Positions 24,595-34,117 of a stretch of 38,139 bases of DNA are shown here, piece by piece. The translations under genes and the position numbers were made by a program. This DNA comes from an uncultured Megasphaera sp. GTDB lineage: Bacteria > Bacillota > Negativicutes > Veillonellales > Megasphaeraceae. A model generated the notes under the pieces. That model worked only from the letters and a program-made list of their open reading frames with translations. It was not told the DNA's origin and made no database searches. The number at the start of each line of letters is the position of its first letter. The stretch's first letter is position 1. The stretch is from contig NZ_UQBH01000022.1 of NCBI RefSeq assembly GCF_900539295.1, forward strand, positions 1-38,139, written 5' to 3'.

Positions 24595-25949
24595 CCGTGG
24601 CACCCCCAGGCTTTTATCTGAATAATTTCCCGCATCTTCGGATTTTCTGCGGCATTGGCCTCGCCGATCCAGTCGAGGATTTTTGAAAGGCCGACGTAAC
24701 CATAGAGGCCGCTGTTTTCGATGAGGTTAACAAAATACTTCGTATCCGTAAAATAAGCCGCCATCTGACCGATAGCCAGGACCTTGCCGAATTTTTTGCT
24801 GTCATCCCGCGGCAGGAGGCCCCGCTTAAAGTGCATGGCCGACCGCAGTTCGAGGTCCGGATATTCCTTCTGCAAGAAGTCAAAGGCCTCCTTTTCCCCC
24901 GGTAAAATCTTATCGAGGTAGACGGCATAAACATGGAAGCCGTGGGTCAAGAGGAACTTGGCCAGACCCAAAGGACGCGGCGTCGCCGTGTAGTCGATGG
25001 CAATGGGCGTCGAGCCCACTTTTTCGAGGAGGGCCTTCGCCTTGGCTTCGATTTCCTGTTCATAGGCGTCGCAGTCGGGCATGGCAAGGCCGAAGGCGTC
25101 GGCTGCAGTCTGCAAATTCTGCCGCAAGACGGCGTAGTCATAAGAATAAGTCAGATAGAGGGCTTCTTGTTTCAAGCGCCGCTTCATGTCCTTGGCCGCC
25201 GTCTCGGAGTTTTCCAGGAAATAAATGTTGGCTTCCGATTCGCCCATGGCCTTATACTGCTCGTACGTCTGGCAGTCGGCAAAGTCGTGAATATCGTAGC
25301 CGCCGTCGCGAAGCATGACGCTCAATTCATTATCGGCGTCGACCGGATAGTAATTGACGACGTAATTGACGGCCTTCTTTCGCGGCAGAGGCTGAACGGC
25401 CCGCATGAGCTGACGGCGACCGAGGACGTCCGGCGAGTAGCGGCGCTGCAGGGTCGGAATCATATAGCCGTCGATGAAGTCGATATCGGGGTAGCGTTCG
25501 CGCAGGGTCCCGTAGACGACGTTGAGGTCGATGTGCAGGAAGTGCTGCATGCAGCTCGTAAAGCCTTCGACGCACTTCGGCCGTTCCGGCAGTTCGTCGA
25601 TGATGTGGGCAATGCCGTCGATCATCATTTCTTCCAGATTGCCCTTGATCAAATTTTCATTGGTCAGGGTAACCATGGAAAAGCGGCCGGCCCCTTCAGG
25701 CACTTCATCAGCCGACAAGACGACGCCGTGGAGGCAGCAGGCGCAGCAGACATAAATTTCATGGCAGCCGGGAATGAGCATCGGAGAATGAGCAATGGTC
25801 CAATGACCGCGAGCCGGCGAAGCGTACTGCAGGCCGATATAGAAGGGCTTGGGGAAGGACGCCTTGCCAATGGCAATATTGGCCCCATCGGGCGTTACAT
25901 GGTTATACCGTCGCGCCTGGGGCGGATTGACTTCGTTTTCGTATATCAT
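24591..25949 (-). CDS. Nitrogenase component-1-like protein, D-type subunit, module 2
   Basis: A 452-residue nitrogenase component-1-like protein. The N-terminal cluster region is unusually cysteine-rich: IPGCHEIYVCCACC gives Cys62, 68, 69, 71 and 72. The second region, CVEGFTSCMQHFLHID, gives Cys126 and Cys133, where NifD has its cysteine before the acidic residue. It shares layout with D1 but is much more divergent than the two NifH copies are from each other. GGAGG lies 7 nt before the start, 15 bp after hypE. The extra cysteines could bind an additional or different cluster. No substrate can be assigned. Confidence 0.8.
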   Translation of the reverse strand: MIYENEVNPPQARRYNHVTPDGANIAIGKASFPKPFYIGLQYASPARGHWTIAHSPMLIPGCHEIYVCCACCLHGVVLSADEVPEGAGRFSMVTLTNENLIKGNLEEMMIDGIAHIIDELPERPKCVEGFTSCMQHFLHIDLNVVYGTLRERYPDIDFIDGYMIPTLQRRYSPDVLGRRQLMRAVQPLPRKKAVNYVVNYYPVDADNELSVMLRDGGYDIHDFADCQTYEQYKAMGESEANIYFLENSETAAKDMKRRLKQEALYLTYSYDYAVLRQNLQTAADAFGLAMPDCDAYEQEIEAKAKALLEKVGSTPIAIDYTATPRPLGLAKFLLTHGFHVYAVYLDKILPGEKEAFDFLQKEYPDLELRSAMHFKRGLLPRDDSKKFGKVLAIGQMAAYFTDTKYFVNLIENSGLYGYVGLSKILDWIGEANAAENPKMREIIQIKAWGCHG

Positions 25950-25964
25950 TCCCGTACCTCCAAC

Positions 25965-26969
25965 TTAACAAATGCGGGGCAGCAATTCACCGCCCGGCGG
26001 CGGCAGTAATGTTTCGGCACCGATTTCCGTGCGCATGACGACGCGGCCCGGCTGGTCGGCCGTGACTTCGCCGATGATGGCTGCATTTTGCGAGTATTTT
26101 CCCTTACGCAGGACAGCGACGATATCGTCAGCCACATCCCGCGGGGCAACGATGACCAGACGGCCTTCGCAGGCCAGATACAAGGGTTCTAAGCCCAGCA
26201 TGCCGCAGACGCCGCGGACGGCCGGATCGACGGGGATGGACTGGCTGTCCAAGTGGATGCCGACGTTGCTCTGAGCGGCAATTTCATAGAGGACCGTGCC
26301 GACGCCGCCGCGAGTCGCATCGCGGATGACGTGGATGTCCTTGGTCGTATTGAGCATGCTTTCGACCGTCCCCCACAAGGGTGCACAGTCACTGGTCACG
26401 TCGGCGTCGATGCCGAATTGGTTCCGTTCGAGAAGAATCGTGCAGCCGTGACGGCCGACGTCACCGCTGACGATGATAGCATCGCCCGGTTTTGCCAGGG
26501 TGCCCGAAGTCTGGACGCCGTCCATAATCTGACCGATACCGGTCGTCGTGATGAAGAGATGGTCGACCTGGCCCTTACCGGCAACTTTCGTATCACCGGC
26601 AACGATGCGCATGCCGGCTTCGGCTGCCGTTTCGGCCATGGCCTTGGCGTAAGCTTCGACTTTTTCCATGGGAAAACCTTCTTCAATGACGAAGGCACAC
26701 GATAAATAAAGGGGCTTTGCTCCCATGCAGGACAAGTCGTTTACGGTCCCGCAGATGCTTAATTTACCAATATTGCCGCCGGGAAATTCAGGCGGCGACA
26801 CAATGAAGCCGTCCGTCGTAAAAGCGAGATTCGTCCCGCCAACAGGCAGGACAGCTGCATCGTCCCCGGTAAACTGGGGATTCGAAAAATGAGCTTTAAA
26901 GACGCGGTCGATGAGTTCCGCCGTCTGCTTGCCGCCGGCGCCGTGTGCTAAGGTAATAAGGTCACTCAT
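25965..26969 (-). CDS. hypE: Carbamoyl dehydratase HypE
   Basis: A 334-residue AIR-synthase-fold enzyme. HypF carbamoylates its C-terminal cysteine and HypE dehydrates it with ATP to a thiocyanate, the source of cyanide ligands for iron. The N-terminal LAHGAGGKQTAELI and GDDAAVL motifs are present, and the protein ends in the required PRIC with terminal Cys334, so it looks functional. The ATG at 26969 is chosen because GGAGG sits 8 nt upstream; it overlaps the hypD end by 8 nt. It is followed 15 bp later by nifD-like 2. No [NiFe]-hydrogenase structural gene is in the window. Confidence 0.96.
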   Translation of the reverse strand: MSDLITLAHGAGGKQTAELIDRVFKAHFSNPQFTGDDAAVLPVGGTNLAFTTDGFIVSPPEFPGGNIGKLSICGTVNDLSCMGAKPLYLSCAFVIEEGFPMEKVEAYAKAMAETAAEAGMRIVAGDTKVAGKGQVDHLFITTTGIGQIMDGVQTSGTLAKPGDAIIVSGDVGRHGCTILLERNQFGIDADVTSDCAPLWGTVESMLNTTKDIHVIRDATRGGVGTVLYEIAAQSNVGIHLDSQSIPVDPAVRGVCGMLGLEPLYLACEGRLVIVAPRDVADDIVAVLRKGKYSQNAAIIGEVTADQPGRVVMRTEIGAETLLPPPGGELLPRIC

Positions 26970-28020
26970 GGGCATTTCCTCCATATAAATAATAGGCCGA
27001 GCAGGCACCTTCGTGGGACACCATGCAGGCGCCGACCGGGTGTTCCGGCGTACATAATTTTCCAAATAAGGGGCATTCCAGCGGCTTGCACTGGCCTTTC
27101 AGGATGTCGCCGCAGCGGCAGCCCGGATTGGCTTTGCCGTCCATCTTCGGAATGCTGTATTTCTTACGGGCATCGCAGGCAGAAAATGCCTCCCGCAGCT
27201 GTAAGCCCGACTTGGGGATGACGCCTAAACCGCGCCATTCCGAATCGCAGGGTTCCATATATTCGTCCATCAAGGCCTGAGCCGAGCGACTCCCTTCCTC
27301 GGTGACGACCCGAGGATAGCAGTTTTTAAAGAAAGGCTTCCCTTGGGGGAACTTAGCCAAGATGACAGCAAAAGCCGTGAGCAGTTCTTTGGCCGTAAAG
27401 CCGGCGACGACGCCGGACATTCCTTCTTTAACCATAGCTTCACCGGCCTTGGTGCCCATGACGGCATCGACGTGGCCGGGATACAAGAAGGCATCGGCGC
27501 TGCCCTTCATGGCTTCATAGGCCATAGGCATGGTCTTATTGGCCGTCAACAGAGAGAAATTGGTCAGTCCGTCAGCCATCGCCTGCTTGACGGCCAGGCA
27601 CGACGGAGGTGTCGTCGTTTCAAAGCCGACGGCTAAGAAGACGACTTCTTCATCGCGATGATTTTTGGCGTATTCGTAGGCATCAATCGGCGAGTAAACG
27701 ATTTCAACGTGAGCTCCCTTACTGCGGGCGTCGGCCAAACTCATCGACGTGCCGGGAACGCGGACCAAGTCGCCAAAGGTGCAGATGGTAACGCCCTTTT
27801 CAAGGGCCAGCCACAAGGCCTGATCGATATAACCGACGGGCGTAACGCAGACCGGGCAGCCCGGTCCTGAAATGACGTCGACCTGTTTCGGCAGGATCTG
27901 GCGAATGCCGAGGCGAAAGATTTCGTGGGTATGCGTCCCGCAGACTTCCATAATGCGGATTTTCGGCCCGTCGTAATTCTGAATGATATCGAGAGCCGTC
28001 CGCTTCTTCCCTTCTGCCAT
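26962..28020 (-). CDS. hypD: Hydrogenase maturation iron-sulfur protein HypD
   Basis: A 352-residue [4Fe-4S] protein that, with HypC, is the scaffold on which an iron receives CN and CO ligands. Catalytic and iron-site motifs are intact: MEVCGTHTHE (Cys27), SGPGCPVC (Cys55, Cys58) and the central FLAVGFETTTP. The C-terminal cluster region has GCRCGDILKGQC, ECPLFGKLC and VGACMVSHEGAC. The ATG at 28020 overlaps the hypC stop by 1 nt (TGATG), so translation is coupled. Confidence 0.96.
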   Translation of the reverse strand: MAEGKKRTALDIIQNYDGPKIRIMEVCGTHTHEIFRLGIRQILPKQVDVISGPGCPVCVTPVGYIDQALWLALEKGVTICTFGDLVRVPGTSMSLADARSKGAHVEIVYSPIDAYEYAKNHRDEEVVFLAVGFETTTPPSCLAVKQAMADGLTNFSLLTANKTMPMAYEAMKGSADAFLYPGHVDAVMGTKAGEAMVKEGMSGVVAGFTAKELLTAFAVILAKFPQGKPFFKNCYPRVVTEEGSRSAQALMDEYMEPCDSEWRGLGVIPKSGLQLREAFSACDARKKYSIPKMDGKANPGCRCGDILKGQCKPLECPLFGKLCTPEHPVGACMVSHEGACSAYYLYGGNAHE

Positions 28021-28229
28021 CAATCTAAGTCCTCCAGAATGTCGTCGGTTTCATCGGCATCGTTATTCGTAATCTTGGCGATGGCCATGCCGGCGTGAAC
28101 CATGACGTAATCGCCGGGATCCAATTCATCGATCAAAGCTGCCGATACTTCCCGTTTCGCTCCGGACGCATCGACGAGCGCCATTCCATTCTGTATTTTC
28201 ATAACACGTGCGGGTAAACCTACACACAT
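28020..28229 (-). CDS. hypC: HypC/HybG/HupF family maturation chaperone
   Basis: A 69-residue OB-fold chaperone starting MCVGLPARV, with the essential Cys2 that coordinates the iron with HypD. Classic HypC then escorts the Fe(CN)2CO unit to the hydrogenase large subunit. Here no large subunit is in the window, so its delivery target is unknown; the nitrogenase-like proteins or HydF are candidates (inference). The ATG at 28229 is fixed by the conserved MC start and a GGAGGGG 5-6 nt upstream. It has an acidic tail (DADETDDILEDLD). Confidence 0.95.
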   Translation of the reverse strand: MCVGLPARVMKIQNGMALVDASGAKREVSAALIDELDPGDYVMVHAGMAIAKITNNDADETDDILEDLD

Positions 28230-28246
28230 GATAACCCCTCCTTCAT

Positions 28247-30541
28247 CTATTTCAAAGTATCGTGATACATCGCATATATCGCCTGTCCCAGGGCAATGCC
28301 GCCGTCGTTGGGCGGCACCAGGCTGTGCTTCAAAACCGTAAAGCCCCGCTGTTGCAGTGCTTCGTCGCAAAGGCGCAGGAGCAGGCGGTTTTGGAAGACG
28401 CCGCCGCTTAAGGCAGCCGTTTCAAGTCCCGTTTGACCGCGTACAGCTTCGCAGACACCGACGGCCATGCCGGCCAATCGGCAGTGAAATTCATAGGCAA
28501 GCTTATGGGGATCGTCTCCGGAAAGGCGTTTTTCAACGAGCTCTTTAACCAACGAAGCCGTCGGCAGCAACAGCCGTCCGTCGCCTTCAATGGGTTCAAC
28601 AGGCTCGACATCAATGGGACCGTGTTCGCCTTCCCACTGCTCCCCGGCAAACTGCAGCGTCATGGCCGACTGACCTTCAAAGGTCGACGACCGGCAAAGG
28701 CCCAAAATGGCACTGACGCCATCAAAGAGGCGGCCGGCACTGGTCGAGATGACGCTGTTAATCTGCTGGTCCGCCAGGAAAAACTGAGCCGAAAGCTCTT
28801 CCGGCCGGCAGAGGTTCAAGGTCTCGACGATGGTCGAAACCTCCTGCCGATCTGTCCACAATCCATCCACAAGACTGACGGCAATGCGCCAGCCCTCTTT
28901 GGCCGATATGTCGCCGCCGCGCTGCCAAAAAGGCTCGATGGAAGCGGCACGGTCAAAGCCGTTAATACGGCTGACTAAGATTTCACCGCCCCAAATCGTC
29001 CCGTCGCTGCCGTATCCCGTCCCGTCAAAGGAAAGGCCGATGACGGGCTGTTCATAGCCGTTTTCAGCCATGCAGGACAGGATGTGGGCGTAGTGGTGCT
29101 GGACGGTCACGACGGGAAGGCCCGATTCGCGGGCCACGGCCGCCGTGTTGTACGCCGGATGGAGGTCGCAGGCCACGACCGACGGCGAGGCTTCCAGCAA
29201 AGCTGCCATGCGCTGAACCGATTCACGCAGGGCCTGAACGGTGCGTATATCGCTCATGTCGCCGATATAGGGCGACGGATAGAATAAATTATTGCGGCCA
29301 ATGCAAAAGCAATTTTTGAGCTCACCGCCGATGGCCAGCACGTCTTTTCCCTGCCCGTTCCCATAGAAGAAAGGCAGCGGCGCATAGCCCCGCGAACGGC
29401 GAATCATATAGGGCCTGCCGTCGTACCAGTCCATGACCGAATCGTCAGCCCGCAGGCGGATTCGTCGGTTGTGGGACAGGATGATATCCGCCAGACCGGA
29501 AAGTTCTTTACGAGCCTCGTCATCATTGTGACAAATGGGCGCGCCGGACTCATTGGCACTGGTCATGACCAAACTGTCGACCATGGTCAGGCCGTCGTCA
29601 TAGGTAAAGAGCAGGAGATGCAGCGGCGTATACGGCAGCATGACACCGATGGACGGATTGCCCGGCGCAACAGACGGCGCCAACGTCTGGTCGTTTCGCT
29701 TCGGCAGCAGGATAATCGGCTTTTGATGCCCGTCGAGAACATCTTCTGCCCCGTCGGGAATGAGGCATTCCCGGCGAACGGCGTCGACGTCCTTCATCAT
29801 GATGGCAAAAGGCTTTACAGGCCGCCCCTTCCGCTTGCGCAGGAGGGCGACGGTCGCTTCGTTTCGTCCGTCGCAGCAGAGGTGAAAACCGCCGATGCCT
29901 TTAATGGCGACGATCTTCCCGTCGAGGATAGCCTTCCGGGCCGCCGTAATGGCCTCGCGCCCCCGTTCGGACCGGTCCAAGAGGTAGACCTCAGGGCCGC
30001 AGTCGTTGCAGCAGACAGGCTGGGCATCGTAGCGCCGCGTTTCGGCGTGGGTATATTCGTACTCGCACGCCGGGCACATGGGAAATTCCCCCATACTCGT
30101 CCGCTCCCTGTCGTAGGGCATGGAATCAAGAATCGTCAGCCGCGGCCCGCAGGCCGTACAGTTGATAAAGGGATGGAGATAGCGGCGATTTTCCTTGTCA
30201 AAGAGCTCTTTCTGACAGGCCTTGCAGATGGCAATGTCCGGCGACACGAAAATATCGCCTTTTTCCCTGGCGCTCTCGATAATCGAAAAATCATCGTAGG
30301 CCGGACTATCAATCGTCGTCGTAACGACCTTCAAAATCGACGAACGCTCAGGCGCCTTCTTTTCCAGGTCTTCATGAAAAGCGGCCAGATGCGCCTCATC
30401 ACCTTGAGCAATGATTTCCACATAAGAGCCCTTATTGCAGACCGAACCGAAAATCCCATTGGCATCGGCAATGCGGCTGACAAAAGGGCGAAAGCCGACG
30501 CCTTGAACGATGCCGAAGACACAGATCCGTTCGCTCCTCAT
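28247..30541 (-). CDS. hypF: Carbamoyltransferase HypF
   Basis: A 764-residue enzyme that makes carbamoyl-adenylate from carbamoyl phosphate and transfers the carbamoyl group to the HypE C-terminal cysteine. Domains in order: acylphosphatase-like (FGIVQGVGFRPF, about 9-20), two zinc fingers (CKACQKEL...CTACG and CPACEYEY...CNDCG), a YrdC-like domain (about 200-380), and a Kae1-like C-terminal domain with HHYAHILSCMAENG and SFDGTGYGSDG. All are present and full length. GGAGGGG precedes the ATG at 30541, which is 1 bp after the K1 stop, linking nitrogenase-like module 1 physically to the hyp genes. Confidence 0.96.
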   Translation of the reverse strand: MRSERICVFGIVQGVGFRPFVSRIADANGIFGSVCNKGSYVEIIAQGDEAHLAAFHEDLEKKAPERSSILKVVTTTIDSPAYDDFSIIESAREKGDIFVSPDIAICKACQKELFDKENRRYLHPFINCTACGPRLTILDSMPYDRERTSMGEFPMCPACEYEYTHAETRRYDAQPVCCNDCGPEVYLLDRSERGREAITAARKAILDGKIVAIKGIGGFHLCCDGRNEATVALLRKRKGRPVKPFAIMMKDVDAVRRECLIPDGAEDVLDGHQKPIILLPKRNDQTLAPSVAPGNPSIGVMLPYTPLHLLLFTYDDGLTMVDSLVMTSANESGAPICHNDDEARKELSGLADIILSHNRRIRLRADDSVMDWYDGRPYMIRRSRGYAPLPFFYGNGQGKDVLAIGGELKNCFCIGRNNLFYPSPYIGDMSDIRTVQALRESVQRMAALLEASPSVVACDLHPAYNTAAVARESGLPVVTVQHHYAHILSCMAENGYEQPVIGLSFDGTGYGSDGTIWGGEILVSRINGFDRAASIEPFWQRGGDISAKEGWRIAVSLVDGLWTDRQEVSTIVETLNLCRPEELSAQFFLADQQINSVISTSAGRLFDGVSAILGLCRSSTFEGQSAMTLQFAGEQWEGEHGPIDVEPVEPIEGDGRLLLPTASLVKELVEKRLSGDDPHKLAYEFHCRLAGMAVGVCEAVRGQTGLETAALSGGVFQNRLLLRLCDEALQQRGFTVLKHSLVPPNDGGIALGQAIYAMYHDTLK

Positions 30542-30542
30542 C

Positions 30543-31573
<1,031 letters not shown>

Positions 31574-31577
<4 letters not shown>

Positions 31578-32878
31578 CGTTTCTTCCTTTCCAAGAGGAC
31601 TTCTTCCAAACGGTTCAGCAGGGAAACGACCCCGGCATAGCCGAAGGGCTGAATATCCTCGTCCCAATGAAGGTGGGCAGCCTGTTCGTGATAGTATGCA
31701 GCATCCTTACCGATGGTCACATCGATGGATACATCATCGCCTTCGTAATACAGCATGGACGGCGATAAATTGGAGTACACCTTTGTGTCCGGGCTCAGTT
31801 CCGCCAAATGGCGAAGGTAAACGAAGTCGTCCGGCCCGAGGTTGGCATAGATTTCGCGGACGACGAAGCCGTAGCGCGTCAGAGCCAGGGCCATTTCATA
31901 GGCGTTGCCGTTCTGCATCTCGCCGATGGCAACGGTCGTACCGCTGTAATTTTCCTGCATCCGATGGACGACGGCCCGTGCCTTTTCCAGCCAAGGCTCA
32001 TCATCAATGGTCACGTCCAAGGCTTTGGCCAAGGCCTGATACTGGTTGTGAATCTGACTGACCTGATAGAGGCGAGTCAATTCGATGCTGGGAATGCCCA
32101 GGCGCTGTTCCAAGTCCTGAGCGGCCAGCCGCGATTCAGGATTGAGAACAAAGTTTACATTGGCCCGAGCCATGGCCTTGTAAGCGGCAAAGTCGGCACA
32201 GCGGGAAATTTCATTGATCTGGTTAAACCCGATGGCCTTTAAAATATCGTAAAACTCGCAGTCGTCCTGTAAGGGCGAAAAATAGCCCAAGAGGTTGACC
32301 GTCCGCCGCTGACGGGGTTCCTTTTCCAAGAGGGAATAAATGGCCCGTCTGACATCGACCATCGGCGGCTTGCGCCCTTCCCGCGTCAAAGCGTACATAT
32401 AACAGGGCACGACGGGCAGTCCCGCAGCCTGTTCCGCCTTGCGGCAGACCCGTTCCATATCGGTCCCCAATAAGGCGTCGACACAGGTCATGCAGACCAT
32501 GACGACCGACGGCTTTTCCGGCAGGCTGTCGACGACTTCGCAGACGGCCTGGGGCATTTTCTTCAGATGACGGCCGGTGACGATGTCCGTTTCATCCATG
32601 ATGTAGAAGAAAAATCGATCGCTGTAGCCGCCCATTTCACTGAGGATCGTCGTATTGCGTCCGCAGCAGCCGGGGCCGATGAGAATCATGACCGAGCCGG
32701 GAATGGAAAGGCCCGCCCGCTTTACCCCGAAGCCTTGGGCACCGGGTGAGTTAAAGGCCAGCGCTGCCGGCGAATTATAGATGAGGTGCGTCGACGTGAT
32801 CAGCTCTGCCGGAATATCATTCCGACCGCGAGCCACTAAGTCCTGCACCGTAATGGCAAAAGGTTTTCTTTCTGTCAT
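31574..32878 (-). CDS. Nitrogenase component-1-like protein, D-type subunit, module 1
   Basis: A 434-residue nitrogenase component-1-like protein. N-terminal cluster cysteines are Cys71 and Cys72 in IGPGCCGRN (NifD-like GxxGC position) and Cys129 and Cys132 in VCMTCVDALLGTD (the CxxxxIGxD position). The middle NifD cysteine has no clear counterpart. The body has the three-Rossmann-domain pattern of the family (TVNLLGYFSPLQDD, GTTVAIGEMQNGN). AAGGA precedes the start, 2 bp after nifH-like 1. NifB, NifE and NifN are not in the window, so a FeMo-cofactor nitrogenase is unlikely. Confidence 0.84.
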
Positions 32879-32880
32879 AT

Positions 32881-33636
32881 TTAATCCTTGTCTTCTAATA
32901 ATTTTCGAGCCAAATCGAGGAAGGTCTTGCTGATAGGAAGGTCCGGATTGCCTTCGATAACGGTCTGACCCAATTCTTCATAACGGTTGATATCGTCACT
33001 GCGGGGAATATCGCCGACGATGGTGAGGCCGGCCTTTTCGGCAAAGGCACGAACTTTAGCGTCTTCATCGGGAATATTGCGGCGATTGAAGATAATGCCT
33101 TCTACCTTGGCATAGCTGCGGTCGGCAAAATTGGTGACTGCCGTATTGATGTTGTTGGCCGCATAGAGGGCCATCTTTTCACCGGATGTGACGATGAGGA
33201 CTTTTTCCGCATAGCCTTCCCGAATGGGAGCGGCAAAACCGCCGCAGACGACGTCACCTAAGACGTCATACAAGACGACGTCCGGCTTATACGTTTCAAA
33301 GAGGCCCAAATCTTCGAGGAGGGAAAAAGTGGCGATGATGCCTCGGCCGGCACAGCCCAGCCCCGGCGTCGGTCCCCCCGTTTCAATACAGAGGATGCCG
33401 CCGTAGCCAATGCGGGAAATATCTTCAATCGACTCGGGATCTTCGTCGTGCTCCCGGAGGTAATTCATGACCGGCAGCAAAGGTTCGCCGCCGAGGAGAT
33501 TGAACGTCGAATCCGCCTTGGGGTCACAGCCGATCTGAATGACCCGTTTCCCCAAATAGGCAAAGGCAGCTGCCAGGTTGCTGGTCATGGTCGACTTGCC
33601 GATACCACCCTTACCGTAAATTGCAATTTTCAGCAT
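32881..33636 (-). CDS. NifH-like ATP-dependent reductase, copy 1
   Basis: A 251-residue NifH/BchL/CfbC-family reductase: Walker A GKGGIGKS (8-15), GCDPKADST, Cys95 in GLGCAGRG and Cys131 in DVVCGGF. All elements for ATP-gated electron transfer are present. The C-terminus stops soon after the PELPIS-type segment, as in copy 2, making both shorter than NifH. GTAGGAGGG precedes the start by a few nucleotides. It is second in the operon, 9 bp after the TM1266-like gene. The close similarity to copy 2 suggests a recent duplication or selection on both to serve related partners. Confidence 0.9.
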   Translation of the reverse strand: MLKIAIYGKGGIGKSTMTSNLAAAFAYLGKRVIQIGCDPKADSTFNLLGGEPLLPVMNYLREHDEDPESIEDISRIGYGGILCIETGGPTPGLGCAGRGIIATFSLLEDLGLFETYKPDVVLYDVLGDVVCGGFAAPIREGYAEKVLIVTSGEKMALYAANNINTAVTNFADRSYAKVEGIIFNRRNIPDEDAKVRAFAEKAGLTIVGDIPRSDDINRYEELGQTVIEGNPDLPISKTFLDLARKLLEDKD

Positions 33637-33645
33637 ACGACCCTC

Positions 33646-33897
33646 CTACTGCGGCAGAGGCGGATAAATCGTCTTGGTGCTGACTTCCGGAATCATGCCG
33701 ATTTTACCGGACATGGCGCTGATGACGTCTTGGGGCGCATCGACGATGATGCTGATAACGTTGATGTCTTTATCCTTGTACGGGACACCCATGCGACCGA
33801 TGACGTACTGACCGTATTCATGCAAAATTTCATTCAATTTCGTTGATTCATTGCGGTTGCCGACAATAATACCGATTAAAGCGACTCGCGTTTCCAT
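33646..33897 (-). CDS. TM1266-family (iron-only hydrogenase system putative regulator) protein
   Basis: An 83-residue ferredoxin-like/ACT-NikR-type fold protein of the TM1266 family, which is named for its usual presence beside [FeFe]-hydrogenase maturation genes. Features are the N-terminal RVALIGIIVGNR strand, NEILHEYGQYVIGRMGVP and NVISIIVDAPQDVISAMSGKIG. It has no cysteines and no DNA-binding domain that I can see, so regulator is only a family label. AAGGAGGAG lies 5 nt before the start. It is first in the operon, behind a structured leader; together with hydF at the other end it ties the cluster to [FeFe]-hydrogenase biology. Confidence 0.85.
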   Translation of the reverse strand: METRVALIGIIVGNRNESTKLNEILHEYGQYVIGRMGVPYKDKDINVISIIVDAPQDVISAMSGKIGMIPEVSTKTIYPPLPQ

Positions 33898-33918
33898 AAG
33901 GTCTCCTCCTTAATAAAC

Positions 33919-33950
33919 AAAAAAGGTTCTGTGTGAAAGCACAGAACCTT
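33919..33950 (-). terminator. Leader terminator ahead of the operon
   Basis: An 11-bp perfect stem (AAGGTTCTGTG with CACAGAACCTT) with loop CTTTCA, followed by TTTTTTG on the minus strand, only 21 bp upstream of the first start codon. It lies upstream of the whole operon, so read-through must be controlled. Confidence 0.9.
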
Positions 33951-34076
33951 AGGATAATCACTATGTGCTTTCGCCTCGCCTGCGCAGACAGTCCTTTGCA
34001 GAAGAGCACGGAGGCTCATCGATGAAGTTTTCCGTCAGACATGCCTTACGGATCACTTGTTTACCCCATTATTATA
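33919..34076 (-). promoter_or_regulatory. Structured leader RNA (candidate riboswitch/attenuator) of the hyp/nitrogenase-like operon
   Basis: On the minus strand a TATAAT -10 (34071-34076) is followed by about 165 nt of leader. Segments that can pair include CCGT/ACGG around 34032-34051 and GTGCT (34005-34009) with AGCAC (33965-33969). The segment GAAAGCAC (33965-33972) can alternatively pair perfectly with GTGCTTTC (33935-33942), which overlaps the terminator loop and stem. That is the layout of mutually exclusive terminator/antiterminator folds. I could not match it to a known riboswitch class. Confidence 0.55.
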
Positions 34077-34117
34077 ACAGATTTAGTCTAGTATTGCTAT
34101 TGAAACTCTTGGCAAGT

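Noticed and set aside
24933..26009. A 358-codon open frame on the plus strand
   Set aside because: It is antisense to the D2 and hypE ends, has no ribosome binding site, and its product is a reverse-frame shadow of a cysteine-motif gene with clear family signatures.
33919..34076. Assignment of the leader to the molybdenum-cofactor riboswitch
   Set aside because: GCCTCCG is present, but the GGCGAAGG...CCTTCGCC hairpin and GCCACC core of that class are not.
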